Assembly (NCBI GenBank): GCA_028023455.1 | Contig: JAQFVV010006246.1 | Span: forward strand, 1,475,501-1,539,500 | Direction of reading: 5' to 3' | DNA from: Epiperipatus broadwayi | Lineage: Eukaryota; Onychophora; Udeonychophora; Euonychophora; Peripatidae | DNA length: 64,000 nt | In this document: piece after piece, positions 50,209-61,165 of the stretch | Layout: each line of letters starts with the position of its first letter | Position numbering within the stretch: the stretch's first letter is position 1 | Translations under genes and position numbers: made by a program | Notes under the pieces: model-generated | What the model was told of the DNA's origin: nothing | The model's input: only the letters and a program-made list of their open reading frames with translations | Databases searched by the model: none

Positions 50209-50558
50209 TTCCTTGCAATTATATTTGTTGCTATTAAGGGTTTGGTGATTTTATATTTCTAAAGCTATTAATATATGGTGTATCCTGAACTTAGTTTAGT
50301 CCAATATGGCTACTTAAGATAGATAGCTGGATTTGAAGACATATAGATGTCTGAAGTTTGAATATCCTAGAACCTCACTTAAGAAGCCAGAAGCAAAAAC
50401 TGGTCTGGAATTGGGGATATTCTGAAAAACTTGTTATAAGCTATTGGAAAGCATATATATATATATATATATGGTGATATGAAGATTTTCATGGGTTGCA
50501 TATATAAAAGACATATTTTGTGGGTTCATCCATGTTAAAAAATTTAAATATTGATATA

Positions 50559-50596
50559 CCAACGTTTCGACTTGATTACACAAGTCATCTGCTGGG
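50559..50596 (-). ncRNA. Hammerhead-ribozyme-like relic (candidate)
   Basis: Minus strand reads CAGATGA, then stem CTTG and loop TGTAAT and stem CAAG, then TC, GAAAC and GTTGG. This resembles the hammerhead core CUGAUGA-stem II-GAAA found in Penelope-like elements and retrozymes. The second core base is A instead of U and two extra bases precede GAAA, so it is probably inactive or a look-alike. No stem I/III closure was established. Confidence 0.3.
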
Positions 50597-50839
50597 TGAT
50601 AAAAGATAGAAAGACAGTTGTAGAGGAGCTACAATCACTGATTTTAAAAAAACCTTAAAGTTCCACCAATAGCAAAAATGTTAAATTAAGAATGTTTTTT
50701 AAAAAAAATCTTTCCAAATAGGTGGAAGTTTGCTTATATCATCTCGCTTATTGATACAATCTGGCCTTTTAAGTATCTCAATGGTTTCTCTAATTTTGCA
50801 CTGGTTAACATGGATGAACCTGCAAAATGTCTTTTATAT

Positions 50840-50965
50840 ATATATATACACACAGAGATAGTGGGGAGAGGAAAGGCAAGAAGAAACATGTTAATACATA
50901 TATACAAAAAGGGAGTTATAGATGGAGGGGAGACATATAATTGTTCTGTTAAGAATCTCTCTCTC

Positions 50966-51018
<53 letters not shown>

Positions 51019-51110
51019 CAGAGAGATATTTTGGAGATTTAAAGACAAGAAGAAGCATTCTAATATATATATAAAGCGAGTGATAGTTGGAGAGGAGACT
51101 TGCTGTTTCT
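50840..51110. repeat. Degenerate tandem duplication with TA/TC microsatellites
   Basis: A block at 50846-50936 (GAGATAG, GGCAAGAAGAAACAT, GGAGGGGAGAC) recurs at 51010-51100 (GAGATAT, GACAAGAAGAAGCAT, GGAGAGGAGAC). It is separated by TCTCTC and about 20 TA units (50970-51010). Confidence 0.75.
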
Positions 51111-51136
51111 ATATTGTAACAATATGTGATGGGTAA

Positions 51137-53802
51137 TTATCATCCCAAAAATTATGCAGCTTCAAGGAAAGTGATTGCAAAATCAGCATTGAAAGTTATA
51201 CCAAAGGGATAAATCTAATATCACCAACGATAATCATCAAGAATTTTCTTTTGTAACTGAAATAAAATAAAATACACTATAAAACATGCTAATCATGATC
51301 TAGCTAATGCTAATCTTAGGGCATAATTCAAAAGTAATATATATTTCAACTCATGCATATAATAAGTGCTAAGATAATTGCAATCATAATTTGTCTTTTA
51401 TTATATCTTTATTTATATAAATTTAAAAAGAATGTGGAAGTATGGAGGTGTTTATTATATCTATAAAGATATTACATACGGGACAGAGAAAGGTGAATAA
51501 CTCCGTGTGTGTAAAATTAGAAAAAAAAAATTCAGATATATTAATCTTTAACTGAGGTTTAAAGTTTATATCTGTGCTAGAGATAATTTCTAGTTTCGAA
51601 AATGATTAGTAATAATCATTAGTGTATTTATGTGAAACAGATGGCTTCAAAGTTGTGAACGGATGGAATTTGACAATGGTAAATAAAAATATTAAAAAAT
51701 GCTGAGATAATTATATCAATGCTGATCATCGTCAATGCTCTTGGTCATCTAGTACTATAAATGTGCTGGTGATCTATAAACTAATTATCAAATCTATAAA
51801 ATAAAGTGAAGTATGTAGGTTTTGAAGGTAATCTTTATCTTTGTACTATCCAAATGATTCTACAGAGAACTATCTGGCTATCCATATAATATTATTATTG
51901 CCAAAACTATTTTGAGATTGTAAAACCCTAGAGATTGTGACTATAAACAGGAACAAATACACACACACATATATACAACTTTATCTGTTCTAGTATATTA
52001 AATAACTTCACTGGAATAACAAAGTAGTGATTAATGCATTTATTAATTAGAAAAATAATAAAATAAAAGATATGATAAGTACTCTATAATACGAATATAT
52101 CATTCTACTTTTGACTTATAAAAAAGGATATTATTTTCATAGATTTACAACTCAAATATGTGTATACATAGTAAAATAAATTATTTCAATAATTATTAAG
52201 CTAAAAAAGATTATTATTATAATAATACATAATACATAGTGAATAAATTTAGATATATATCTGTGCATGCAAATATGTATACATACTGCACATATATATC
52301 CCAATAATATTTCATTTGACATAATAAATTCATTAAATCTATAGACCTTAGTCTATGTTAATATATAAATGATTAAATGGTAAACATATCTATAATAAAT
52401 GCATACATATATGCTTGTTCTAATATAAAAATAATTAATAAATCTTAACTGGCATTTAAAGATACGTATTAATTAAACAATTATACTTTTTAAAAGTTTT
52501 TTTTAAATAACATACAGTTTATATTTTCTAGAGACAAACTGGTCACTTACTTTTTTCTTCATATATTTATTTTTTTAGCAAACAAATTTATTCAACAATT
52601 GTTTACTTTTTAATCAATATATTTTTTTTAAGGCTATAAGTAGAAATAGATTTTGTTTAACTGCAGAATTAATTCTCCAAATATATCATTAACCGTATAC
52701 TTTTACTTACTAGTCAATTTCAACAATTCGCACTCCATATCTTCACCTGTGAAATAGATATTATGGCTGGATAATATATGCATAACCAGCTTAACTTTTT
52801 TTTATTTGTGTATCTCTGCATATATAAAAAAATGTTTATATAAAACAGCACTGGAGTTTCAACACTTGGTCATATTCATGATAGAGCAGTAAGTTAACTT
52901 TGTATTATCAGGTCTGGGATATAGATAATTATAGTAAGGCTGACCATCCCCATTTTAGTTTAGCTTTAATAATTTGATGAATTTTAATCAGACAAGTGAT
53001 CCTGTACACAAATATATACTATGAATCACAGAAAAGCTATCCCTTCTATCAAGTGACCTTCTGCATTTTCTTCAATCTAATAAATCAATAACTAATTTTT
53101 AATTTGAATTCACTATTTATAGTATACAGAGGAATCTAAAACAGGATTTTTAAGTAAACCATTTTCTATCTTGCATGATAATTTAATTACATCATCCTAT
53201 TTTTCAATATATATTTGTTAAAATTAATTAGTTAATTTTTTTTCTTATTCTTTTAATTAAAACAGACAATATAGAATTCATGTACATAAAAAACCCTGCT
53301 TTCCAAAAATAATTTACATTTTGTCAAAATGAAAGAAATTCAAATTATTTGCACTAAATAAAAAAATTTATGTTTGATTTTAAATCATATGCACTAATTC
53401 CTAAAATATCAATTCACATTATTACTCATTCAAATTTTATTTTGTATTTAATTTTTTCCTTTTCCTTTTAAACTTTAAATGTATACACACACACACACCA
53501 TGAGATCAATTTCATCTCAGCATGTAATTATTATTATTTTCTTAAAGTTAAAATTATTTTTATACTTTAGGCCATAAATTCTAAGAGTTTAAAATTGGAA
53601 ATAAGAATCAAATCTCTTTTTGCTCAAAATTTTCTTCAACATTTTTAGAATGATAATTTAATATTTGCATTTTAGTAAGAGCTATAGTTTGTGCACTTAT
53701 TTTACTTACAAATGTTGACAACTTTTTAAGATTTTCAAATAAATTTTAAAACAGTATCACTTAATCTATTAAAACTAATATTGGCATTTTATTAACTTTC
53801 AG
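51137..53802 (+). other. Intron sequence before CUB exon
   Basis: AT-rich, with an (AC)n run near 53489. It ends in a normal acceptor (ATTAACTTTCAG). No exon was recognised. Confidence 0.5.
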
Positions 53803-53984
53803 GTTGTGGTGGAGAACTGACGTCGACAAATGGATATTTATCATCTCCTAATTATCCCCAGCCATATAAGCACAATACTGAATGTTACTGGAGTATACAT
53901 GTTTCTCATGGAAATTTAATACAATTAACTATTTTTGATTTAGACCTTGAATTAAACGATAATTGTGACTATGATTTCATACAG
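53803..53984 (+). CDS. CUB-domain exon (N-terminal half), cubilin-like gene
   Basis: A 182-nt exon with AG acceptor at 53801-53802 and GTAAAA donor at 53985. It enters in phase 1 and leaves in phase 0. It reads CGGELTSTNGYLSSPNYPQP, then YKHNTECYWSIHV, LIQLTIFDLDLE and NCDYDFIQ. These are the standard first-half CUB features: CGG start, SPNYPxPY loop, Cys-x-Trp, and Cys-x-x-Asp before the exon edge. Three of four CUB cysteines lie here. Glu before CYW and Asp in CDYDF are at calcium-ligand positions. Joined to the exon at 20975, the linker is only one residue before CGG, as in tandem CUB arrays. Confidence 0.92.
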
Positions 53985-54075
53985 GTAAAAACTGAAGGCA
54001 GAATAATTAATTATATGCTTATTTAATTTGAAAATATTTCTTACATATTTTTTTTATCAATATGTATCTGTGAAT

Positions 54076-54078
<3 letters not shown>

Positions 54079-54143
<65 letters not shown>
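54079..54143. repeat. (TA)n microsatellite in intron
   Basis: About 32 TA units inside the 1.1-kb intron that splits this CUB domain. Confidence 0.95.
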
Positions 54144-54145
<2 letters not shown>

Positions 54146-55097
54146 AATTTTCATACATTTGTTAATCTGCATAACAAGGTGATTTTTTATTAAAGCAATT
54201 ATCATTAAATTATAATCATAAAGGTAATCAAATTATAAAGAAAATTGTTATAAATTCTTATGATAGTCTGTAATGTAAGCATGTTTAGAGTAAAAGAATA
54301 TATCTTGTCTGACAATTATGATATTTTGTAAATGAACTAGTGTTTTGGTATTTATGTAAATAATGTGTTAACTTCTTTTTATGTAATATTGTCTGGTCTG
54401 CCTATTAATTCCATGTTCATTTTATTGGGAGTAGCTCATTCTATGTGATTTGGCCAGTTATTGCAAATAGTATTGTATATTAATCATCATTACGACAGAT
54501 TAAAGAAAATAATTTTTGAATCTTAAAGATGTGCTTAAGTATATTTCTTGATGTTTAATGTCAAGTGGTGCCTGATTTAATTAAAACAAATTTAAATTAC
54601 ATCAAATATATTTACATTTCGAATCAATTAAAATTTAAATTAGATTGAACTTTAGATTGAACTACGCTGACCATTACAATATATCTCTCTGAGATTTTTT
54701 CTCATATAACTGATTTATTAAGTAAATGAAATACTCTCAACCTAAAGCATAAAGCAATATTTTTTTTTATCTGGTCTTTTCTTTTTGTCTCATTTTCTTA
54801 CACAGAGATTTGTCTAAATCATATTGACCAGAAAATGAAGTAAAGAAAGAACATTGGGATCAATATTTTCATATAAACCATAAAAAAAAGTAGTCTTATG
54901 TTTTGGCTTGATAGGATTTCATTTATTTGAAATTGAGAAATAATCTCAAAGTGTTACTTATGATTAAAACCCTTACACATTATATATAGAAACACATATA
55001 TTTAGACAATAAAAAACATTTTGTATAATAAACCAAGTAATTTTTTTTGTTAAGAACATATATTAGAAATAATTTAAAATTTTTATGCTTGTTTCAG

Positions 55098-55254
55098 GTT
55101 CATGATGGTGCTTCTTATTCGAATCATAAAATTGGCCGCTACTGTGGTACTCAACCTCCTGATCTTATTATTTCCACAGACAATGCTCTTTGGATAATAT
55201 TTAGAGCTGATTCTTCTGAAACTGGAAGAGGATTTAATGCTTCTTATAATCACA
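55098..55254 (+). CDS. CUB-domain exon (C-terminal half), cubilin-like gene
   Basis: A 157-nt exon with AG acceptor at 55096-55097 and GTATGA donor at 55255. It enters in phase 0 and leaves in phase 1. It reads VHDGASYSNHKIGRYCGTQP, then LWIIFRADSSETGRGFNASY. These are the expected second-half features: HDG loop, fourth cysteine in GRYCG, strand IIFRAD, and terminal GFNASY strand. The Asp in FRADSS is the third usual calcium ligand. It completes the domain begun at 53803 and has exactly the same length and phases as the exon at 20975. ATG 55047 upstream is intronic. The phase 1 end means at least one more exon lies to the right, not found before 64000. Confidence 0.92.
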
Positions 55255-55567
55255 GTATGATAATTTATATTAACACTTAATCCTCATTTTTAGTTCCTGA
55301 TGACCATTTCATCTTTTCTTTATAATCTGTTTGTAATATATTCTTGTTATCCATTAAATTTAGTTATTAATGACAATTTGACTTCTAGAGCAAAAATAAA
55401 TATTATCTGTAATTAAATGAGAGCTCAAAAAGTTGAGATGTTTAGTTTTGATATCTATTTAATTAATTTTGATTCTTTCTTTTTTTTTAGAATTGTCTTT
55501 TATTTGAATCTGATTAAGTTATTCTTCTATTCACCTATAACTGATTATTGACAAAATATGATCAAAT

Positions 55568-55572
<5 letters not shown>

Positions 55573-55617
<45 letters not shown>
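55573..55617. repeat. (TA)n microsatellite at Penelope left edge
   Basis: About 22 TA units. The inverted partial copy of the Penelope-like element begins at its right edge. Confidence 0.9.
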
Positions 55618-55619
<2 letters not shown>

Positions 55620-55965
55620 CTGAATATTTGTAAATACAGTAACTTAATAATTAAAAAAATATTTTATCCACTTAAGAGCACTTTCGATTATCCCAGTAAT
55701 CTGTGTCAACTAAAGCTTTGAAATGCTAACTTTCCCACAATTTTGTGATCTTAACATTTGCTGCTTGCCTGTTAATTAAGTCATGTTTATATTTGTATAT
55801 TAGCATAGCTTCCTTTATTTTTCTTTTATTGTTATTTTTTTCAGTTTGCAATATTTTTACACTGTTAAAATTGAAGTCAAAACCACAAATACATGATTTA
55901 TTACGGTCGTAAAAAACAGATGCTGAAATATTATTATCTACTATGCAATTTTGTTCGATTTCTGA
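55616..55965 (-). repeat. Inverted partial copy of Penelope 3' region
   Basis: Reverse complement of about 56129-56485, with few differences. It carries the tail of the GIY-YIG frame and following 3' sequence in inverted orientation. Confidence 0.85.
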
Positions 55966-56530
55966 ACATTAAACAAATTAATAAATAACTCCAAAGATAA
56001 AATGTTATTTATAAATAAAAATTGTGTCATTTATAAATGGATATGTAGGTGTGGCAATGGATATATAGGTGAATCTAGATGTATGTTGGAAAAAAAACTA
56101 AAGAACACTTGCTATTATTAAAATGTGTTCAGAAATCGAAACAAAATTGCATAGTAGATAATAATATTTCAGCATCTGTTTTTTACGACAATAATAAATC
56201 ATGTATTTATGGTTTTGACTTCAATTTTAATAGTGTAAAAATATTGCAAATTGAAAAAAATAACAATAAAAGAAAAATAAAGGAAGCTATGCTAATATAC
56301 AAATATAAACATGACTTAATTAACAGGCAAGCAGCAAACGTTAAGATCATGGAATTGTGAGAAAGTTAGCATTTCAAAGCTTTAGTTGACACAGATTACT
56401 GGGATAATTGAAAGTGCTCCTAAGTGGATAAATATTTTTTAATTATTAAGTTGCTGTATTTACAAATATTCAGTTATATAATTACATATATTGCTTTAAA
56501 AATACAGACATCAAATAATAATATTATTAC
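55966..56530 (+). repeat. 5' pseudo-LTR (direct copy of Penelope 3' region)
   Basis: Matches 58535-59103. It includes a truncated GIY-YIG reading frame (GNGYIGESRCM, frameshifted, then KEHLLLLKCVQKSKQNC). A C-terminal TGA replaces the TGG of the main copy. Next to it, a 27-base unit (TTTAATACGAGAAATGAAAT) is present twice at 56548-56600. Confidence 0.85.
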
Positions 56531-56894
56531 ATGCATACTAATGGCATTTAATACGAGAAATGAAATGTGGATATTTAATACGAGAAATGAAATGTGGATT
56601 GTTAAAGAATGGTGAAAAGTAACTTTCAAAATAATTGACTTAAAATGTAGATTGCAGTTTTTATCCAATTGCAAAAGATTTAAAATATATCTGAATTGCT
56701 GTAATATAAAAGTTAATATGTCCTGTAAGTTGACTTTGAATATGATTTATTATATGAAAATGATTGTATTACGAAGTGTAATTTCCGCATGCAAACGTTT
56801 AATATTTGATAAAAGGTAATATTTAAAAAGTTAAAATTATTTAATTGACTTAAATAAATGAGATGAATGGTTTAATTTTAAAAGTAACTGTCAA

Positions 56895-58040
56895 ATGTTA
56901 TTTAATCGATATTATGAAAAAATGTGTATGAAATTTGATAAAAAAATTAACTTTTTGTATTATAAGAGCCTTAAAAGACAATCTCAAGATAATTTCATTA
57001 ATTTGTCAAATATGGATCTCGATTTTCAACAAAAACATATATTAAATCTTGGTGCAAAATATGTTGGTGGTCAGTGGAAAGACAGTGATATAGAATTGAA
57101 ATCTTCAGTTGAAAATTCATTAAGCAGAATTAAATCTGATTTAAAAGTTTGTAATGATTTAGTAAAAAAAGTAAAAGAAAAAAGTTTAATTATAAAACGG
57201 ATTACGATTGGAACTTACAAATATCTAAATTTAAAAAATTTACCTCTGTGAATAATTTAATTTGTATAAAAGAGGACAAAGGCCTTAGAATGTGTTTGTT
57301 ATTAAAATCTGATTATGAAGACAAAGTAATTACTCAAATGAAGAATCTTAACTTTATGAAAGTTGATAAAGTAAATATAGAAAATTTACGTATTCAATTT
57401 ATTAATAACATTTTAAAAAAAGCCAAAAATAAAGCAATTGATAATAGTACTTATTATAAAATTTACCCTTCTGCTGCAATATGTTCTAAGATTTTTTCAA
57501 ATATAAAACTGCATAAAGAAAATGAACCATTGTGTTTAATGATTGATTTTGGAGGGGCATTTTATTATGAAACTTGTTGTTTAATTGAGAAAATGCTACA
57601 AGAAATTCTTGGTTTTGGTAAATATACAATATGTTTTTCATTTGATTTTGTTAATAAAATCCATAACGTTCAGATTGATGTTAATGACGTTACATGTACT
57701 CTAGATGTTAGTGAAATGTATGGATCAATTGATCGATTGGCATCTATCGAAATATTTCCAATGCATTAAGTTTAAAAAATGTTAATGTGAAAATAATAAA
57801 GTTTATAATTGAAACATTGCATTTTATTGATAACATATTTATGCCGTTTTTAATAAGGATTTTTATAAAATGTGTAACGGATAGCCCATGGGATTACCTA
57901 CTGTTGCTCAAATATGTAATTTTATAATTTCTACATATGAAGAAAATATTTTGAAAAAGAAATATTATCAAAAAAATATTACTACATATTATTGATATGT
58001 TGATGATGTTTTTATATGTGGTAAACCAAATACAATTAAT
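56895..58040 (+). pseudogene. Penelope-like reverse transcriptase, broken
   Basis: N-terminal region (56895-57251) with FDKKINFLYYKSLKR and KYVGGQWKDSD is followed after a frame change by the RT fingers and palm (57252-57769): KEDKGLRMCLLLKSDYEDK (the ADKGN region), YPSAAICSKIFSNIKLHKEN (the KxHK region) and CTLDVSEMYGSI (motif A). After another shift, MGLPTVAQICNFI (motif B, 57888) leads to YVDDVFICG (57996). A TGA stop lies directly before YVDD at 57993, where the family normally has Arg; CGA to TGA is a simple transition. The order is that of Penelope-like RTs, relatives of telomerase. At least two shifts and one stop make it inactive. Confidence 0.8.
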
Positions 58041-58939
58041 GAGTTGTTTAAGGAATTAAATTGTTTGAAAGGCCTAAGATGGATAAAAGCAGATGAAGAT
58101 TTAATGTGCATTCAGTTTCTTGATCTTAAAATAACTAGAAATCAATGCATGCTGGATTACTGTATGACCATTAAACCAATAGTAAAAAGAGGTTATATTC
58201 TACATAAATCAAAAGTGCCAATGTCACACAAAATGGCAGATTTGAAGTCCTTCTTATTTAGAAATAATAGTTTTGCAAATATTCATCAGATAAAGGCAAA
58301 AATATTGAAATATATTCGAATGAATTGTTAAATGTTGGCTATAGTTATAATCATATATATAATGTTATTAGAGATTTTAATACAAAATATAAAAATAAAA
58401 ATTTTAATAATAATATTGATTCTCCTGCTAATAAAGAAATATGGATATCAATCCCATATATTTCAAATTATCAAGTAAAGTTTATAAGGAAAATTTATAA
58501 AGATATATTTGACATTGCATTTTACACACCTCCTACATTAAACAAATTAATAAATAACTCCAAAAATAAAACCTCATTTATAAATAAAAATTGTGTCATT
58601 TATAAATGGATATGTAGGTGTGGCAATGGATATATAGGTAAATCTAGATGTACTTTGGAAAAAAGAACTAAAGAACACTTGCTATTATTAAAACGTGTTC
58701 AGAAATCGAAACAAAATTGCATAGTAGATAATAATATTTCAGCATCTGTTTTTTACAACCATAATAAATCATGTATTTATGATTTTGACTTCAATTTTAA
58801 CAGTGTAAAAATATTGCAAATTGAAAAAAATAACAATAAAAGAAAAATAAAGGAAGCTATGCTAATATACAAATATAAACATGACTTAATTAACAGGCAA
58901 GCAGTAAACGTTAAGATCATGGAATTGTGGGAAAGTTAG
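58041..58939 (+). pseudogene. Penelope-like RT thumb and GIY-YIG endonuclease
   Basis: The frame 58044-58331 continues the RT (FLDLKITRN; RGYILHKSKVP). After a frame change near 58325, the last 200 codons contain KNCVIYKWICRCGNGYIGKS then RCTLEKRTKEHL. The paired VIY and YIG segments, the Arg in the following helix (EKRTKEH) and a later Glu/His-rich stretch are GIY-YIG nuclease features. In Penelope-like elements this C-terminal nuclease nicks target DNA to prime reverse transcription. Key residues look present, but the frameshift separates it from the RT. The ORF ends MELWES at a TAG. Confidence 0.8.
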
Positions 58940-59738
58940 CATTTCAAAGCTTTAGTTGACACAGATTACTGAGATAATTGAAAGCACTCCTAAGTGGATA
59001 AAATATTTTTTAATTATTAAGTTACTGTATTTACAAATATTCAGTTATATAATTACATATATTGCTTTAAAAATACAGACATCGAATCATAATATTATTA
59101 CATATATATATATATCGAATTTTATTATTCATATCAAAAAAATTGATGAATACAATTATTATATGTATAATGCTGTACATTTCTCAGTACAACAAAAATT
59201 GATTTATGGTTATCAAAATAATTATTTCTTCTGTATTATTTCACAAAACACCTAACAGCTAAAGAATGGTAATATATATACAATAAAATATTTGTTTGCA
59301 CTGAATATAATGAATCCTTCCATATATACAGATTGCAAACTACAGTTACTAAAAATTAAGCTAGTTTGGTCTTAGATTTAAGGAGGATTTAAATTAGTTG
59401 TGTGTGTACATACACACATATATATAATAAATTTAAAAATTGCATTACTTCAACAAAAAATCCAAATAAAAGAGCTATTGTACGTTTTATGAAAAAACTG
59501 GTTTGGCCTCAGGATCGTCAATTAGTAGTAGTTGATAATTTCTTGATAATATCAAAGGTTAATGGTTATTTCTATTTACATGGACATTATCTACTCATTT
59601 TTATTTTTTATTATAATAATTTATGGGATTATTTAATTCAACATATATATTAAAAACTGCCTACCATTATACTAATAATAAATAAAATAGAAAATCATAT
59701 ACCATTTCATGGAAATATTTAATTCAACATATATATAT

Positions 59739-60056
59739 ATGAAAAACAAAAATGCAAGTTAAAAAACTTGCTAACGCTTGTATTTATGTCCACAGATGAC
59801 GTTCTACCAAAAACACCGATCAAGCGTATGTTTTGTTTACATAAACGTCAGAGTAGTATTCACTATCTCTAACTATAATTCCACTTTCAGATCATGATTT
59901 CAAGCTATTTGCTATTTGATAGCTATTTGATAGCAAATAGCTTGAAATCATGATCTGAAAGTGGAATTATAGTTAGAGATAGTGAATACTACTCTGACGT
60001 TTATGTAAACAAAACATACGCTTGATCGGTGTTTTTGGTAGAACGCCATCTGTGGA
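59739..60056. mobile_element. Fold-back MITE, copy 2
   Basis: Two 127-base arms (59789-59915, 59930-60056) are almost perfect reverse complements with only 14 bases between. The outer arm has CAGATGACGTTCTACC, and the arm includes TTTGTTTACATAAACG, shared with copy 1 at 8217-8783. The same left extension ATGAAAAACAAAAA begins at 59739. It is inserted in a TA stretch of the tandem array. RNA from it would form a long hairpin. Confidence 0.85.
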
Positions 60057-60404
60057 TATATATATGTTAAAAACTGCCTACCACTAGACCAATAATAAAT
60101 AAAATAGAAAATCATATACCAATCCATGTAAATATTTAATTCAACATATATATCTTAAAAACTGGTAACTACTATACTAATATATATATATATTAAAAAC
60201 TGTTAACCACTACACTAATAATAAGTAAAATAGAAAATCATATACCAATCCATGGAAATATTTAATTCAATATATATATATATATTGAATTAAATATTTA
60301 TATATATATATATATATTAAAAACTGTTAACCATTAAACCACAATACTAATAATAAATAAAGTAGAAAATCATATACTAAAATTTTTCCAAGACTATGGT
60401 TTTA

Positions 60405-61165
60405 TAAAAAATAGTCATATATCACATGATCCCATTTCTTTTTCTAAGCTTGCAAAATATAAACAAAAAGCTTTGATAATTGCTCAACAAGCTTTGTGAT
60501 AAATGCTTAGCAAAAGAAAGCATTTAAAATATCTTTATCAGAAACCACACCCAAACCCCAGACCAATGGTTTTGTGCTTTGGCACTCCTCAGTGGGGTGC
60601 TGGGATAGTTTCAGACACTAGATCTAAAAATATCAACCCAAAGACAGCATTTATTGAAGGATTAACCATTGAGTAGAAAATGTGAAATTTTCAGACACTT
60701 AAATGTCTTCAAACCCAGCTATCTAACTCAAATAACTATATGGAGCTTGTTGAGCAATTATAAAAGCTCTTTATTTATATTTTACAAGCTTACAAAAGAA
60801 ATGGAGTCATGTGATATATGACTATTTTTATTGACTATTTATAGTCTTTGCTTTTATGTCTTAAGTGATTTTATACTGCTAAGAGAACTAGTATGTGGTT
60901 TGGCTGAAGATCTCTCAGCCCCGTATAGCAATTTGAGTTAGATAGCTGATGTCTGAAAATTTCAGATTTTCTATTCAATGGTTAACTCTTAGATAAATGC
61001 TGGCTTTGGTTGGTATTTTTAAATCTAGTGTCTGAACCTACTCTAGCATGTTACTGAGGAATGCCAATGCATCAAATCATTGGTCTGAAGTTTGGGTGTC
61101 GTTGCTGATAGAGATATTTTAAATGTGTTCTCCTGCTAAGCATTTATTACAAAGCTTGTTGAGCA
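60405..61165. repeat. Compound fold-back element
   Basis: Inner palindrome: 60405-60495 pairs with 60743-60832 (AGTCATATATCACATGAT against ATGTGATATATGACT). Its interior (60496-60735) is present again in inverted form at about 60935-61165 (GACAGCATTTATTGAAGG against AGATAAATGCTGG; ACCAATGGTTTTG against CATTGGTCTGAAG). It looks like two overlapping or nested copies of one fold-back family, related to 49968-50208. Confidence 0.65.

Larger units (their letters stand above)
55616..59103 (+). mobile_element. Penelope-like retroelement with pseudo-LTRs
   Basis: From left to right the parts are an inverted partial copy (55616-55965), a direct partial copy (55966-56530), a body with a broken RT/endonuclease frame (56895-58937), and the 3' end (to about 59103). 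The left direct copy repeats 58535-59103, which covers the end of the ORF and the 3' region, and so acts as a pseudo-LTR. The 5' inverted fragment plus direct repeat is the classic Penelope layout. Copies sit between TA repeats at both ends. The RT is broken by frameshifts and a TGA, so this copy is dead. It lies in the intron after the last CUB exon. Confidence 0.85.

Noticed and set aside
50734-51136. Overlapping plus and minus frames of about 105 codons
   Set aside because: Both are built on TA and TC microsatellites and a degenerate duplication.
55047-55280. ATG-started 77-codon frame as a separate gene
   Set aside because: It is the CUB exon 55098-55254 read through from intron sequence; splice sites and phase explain it better.
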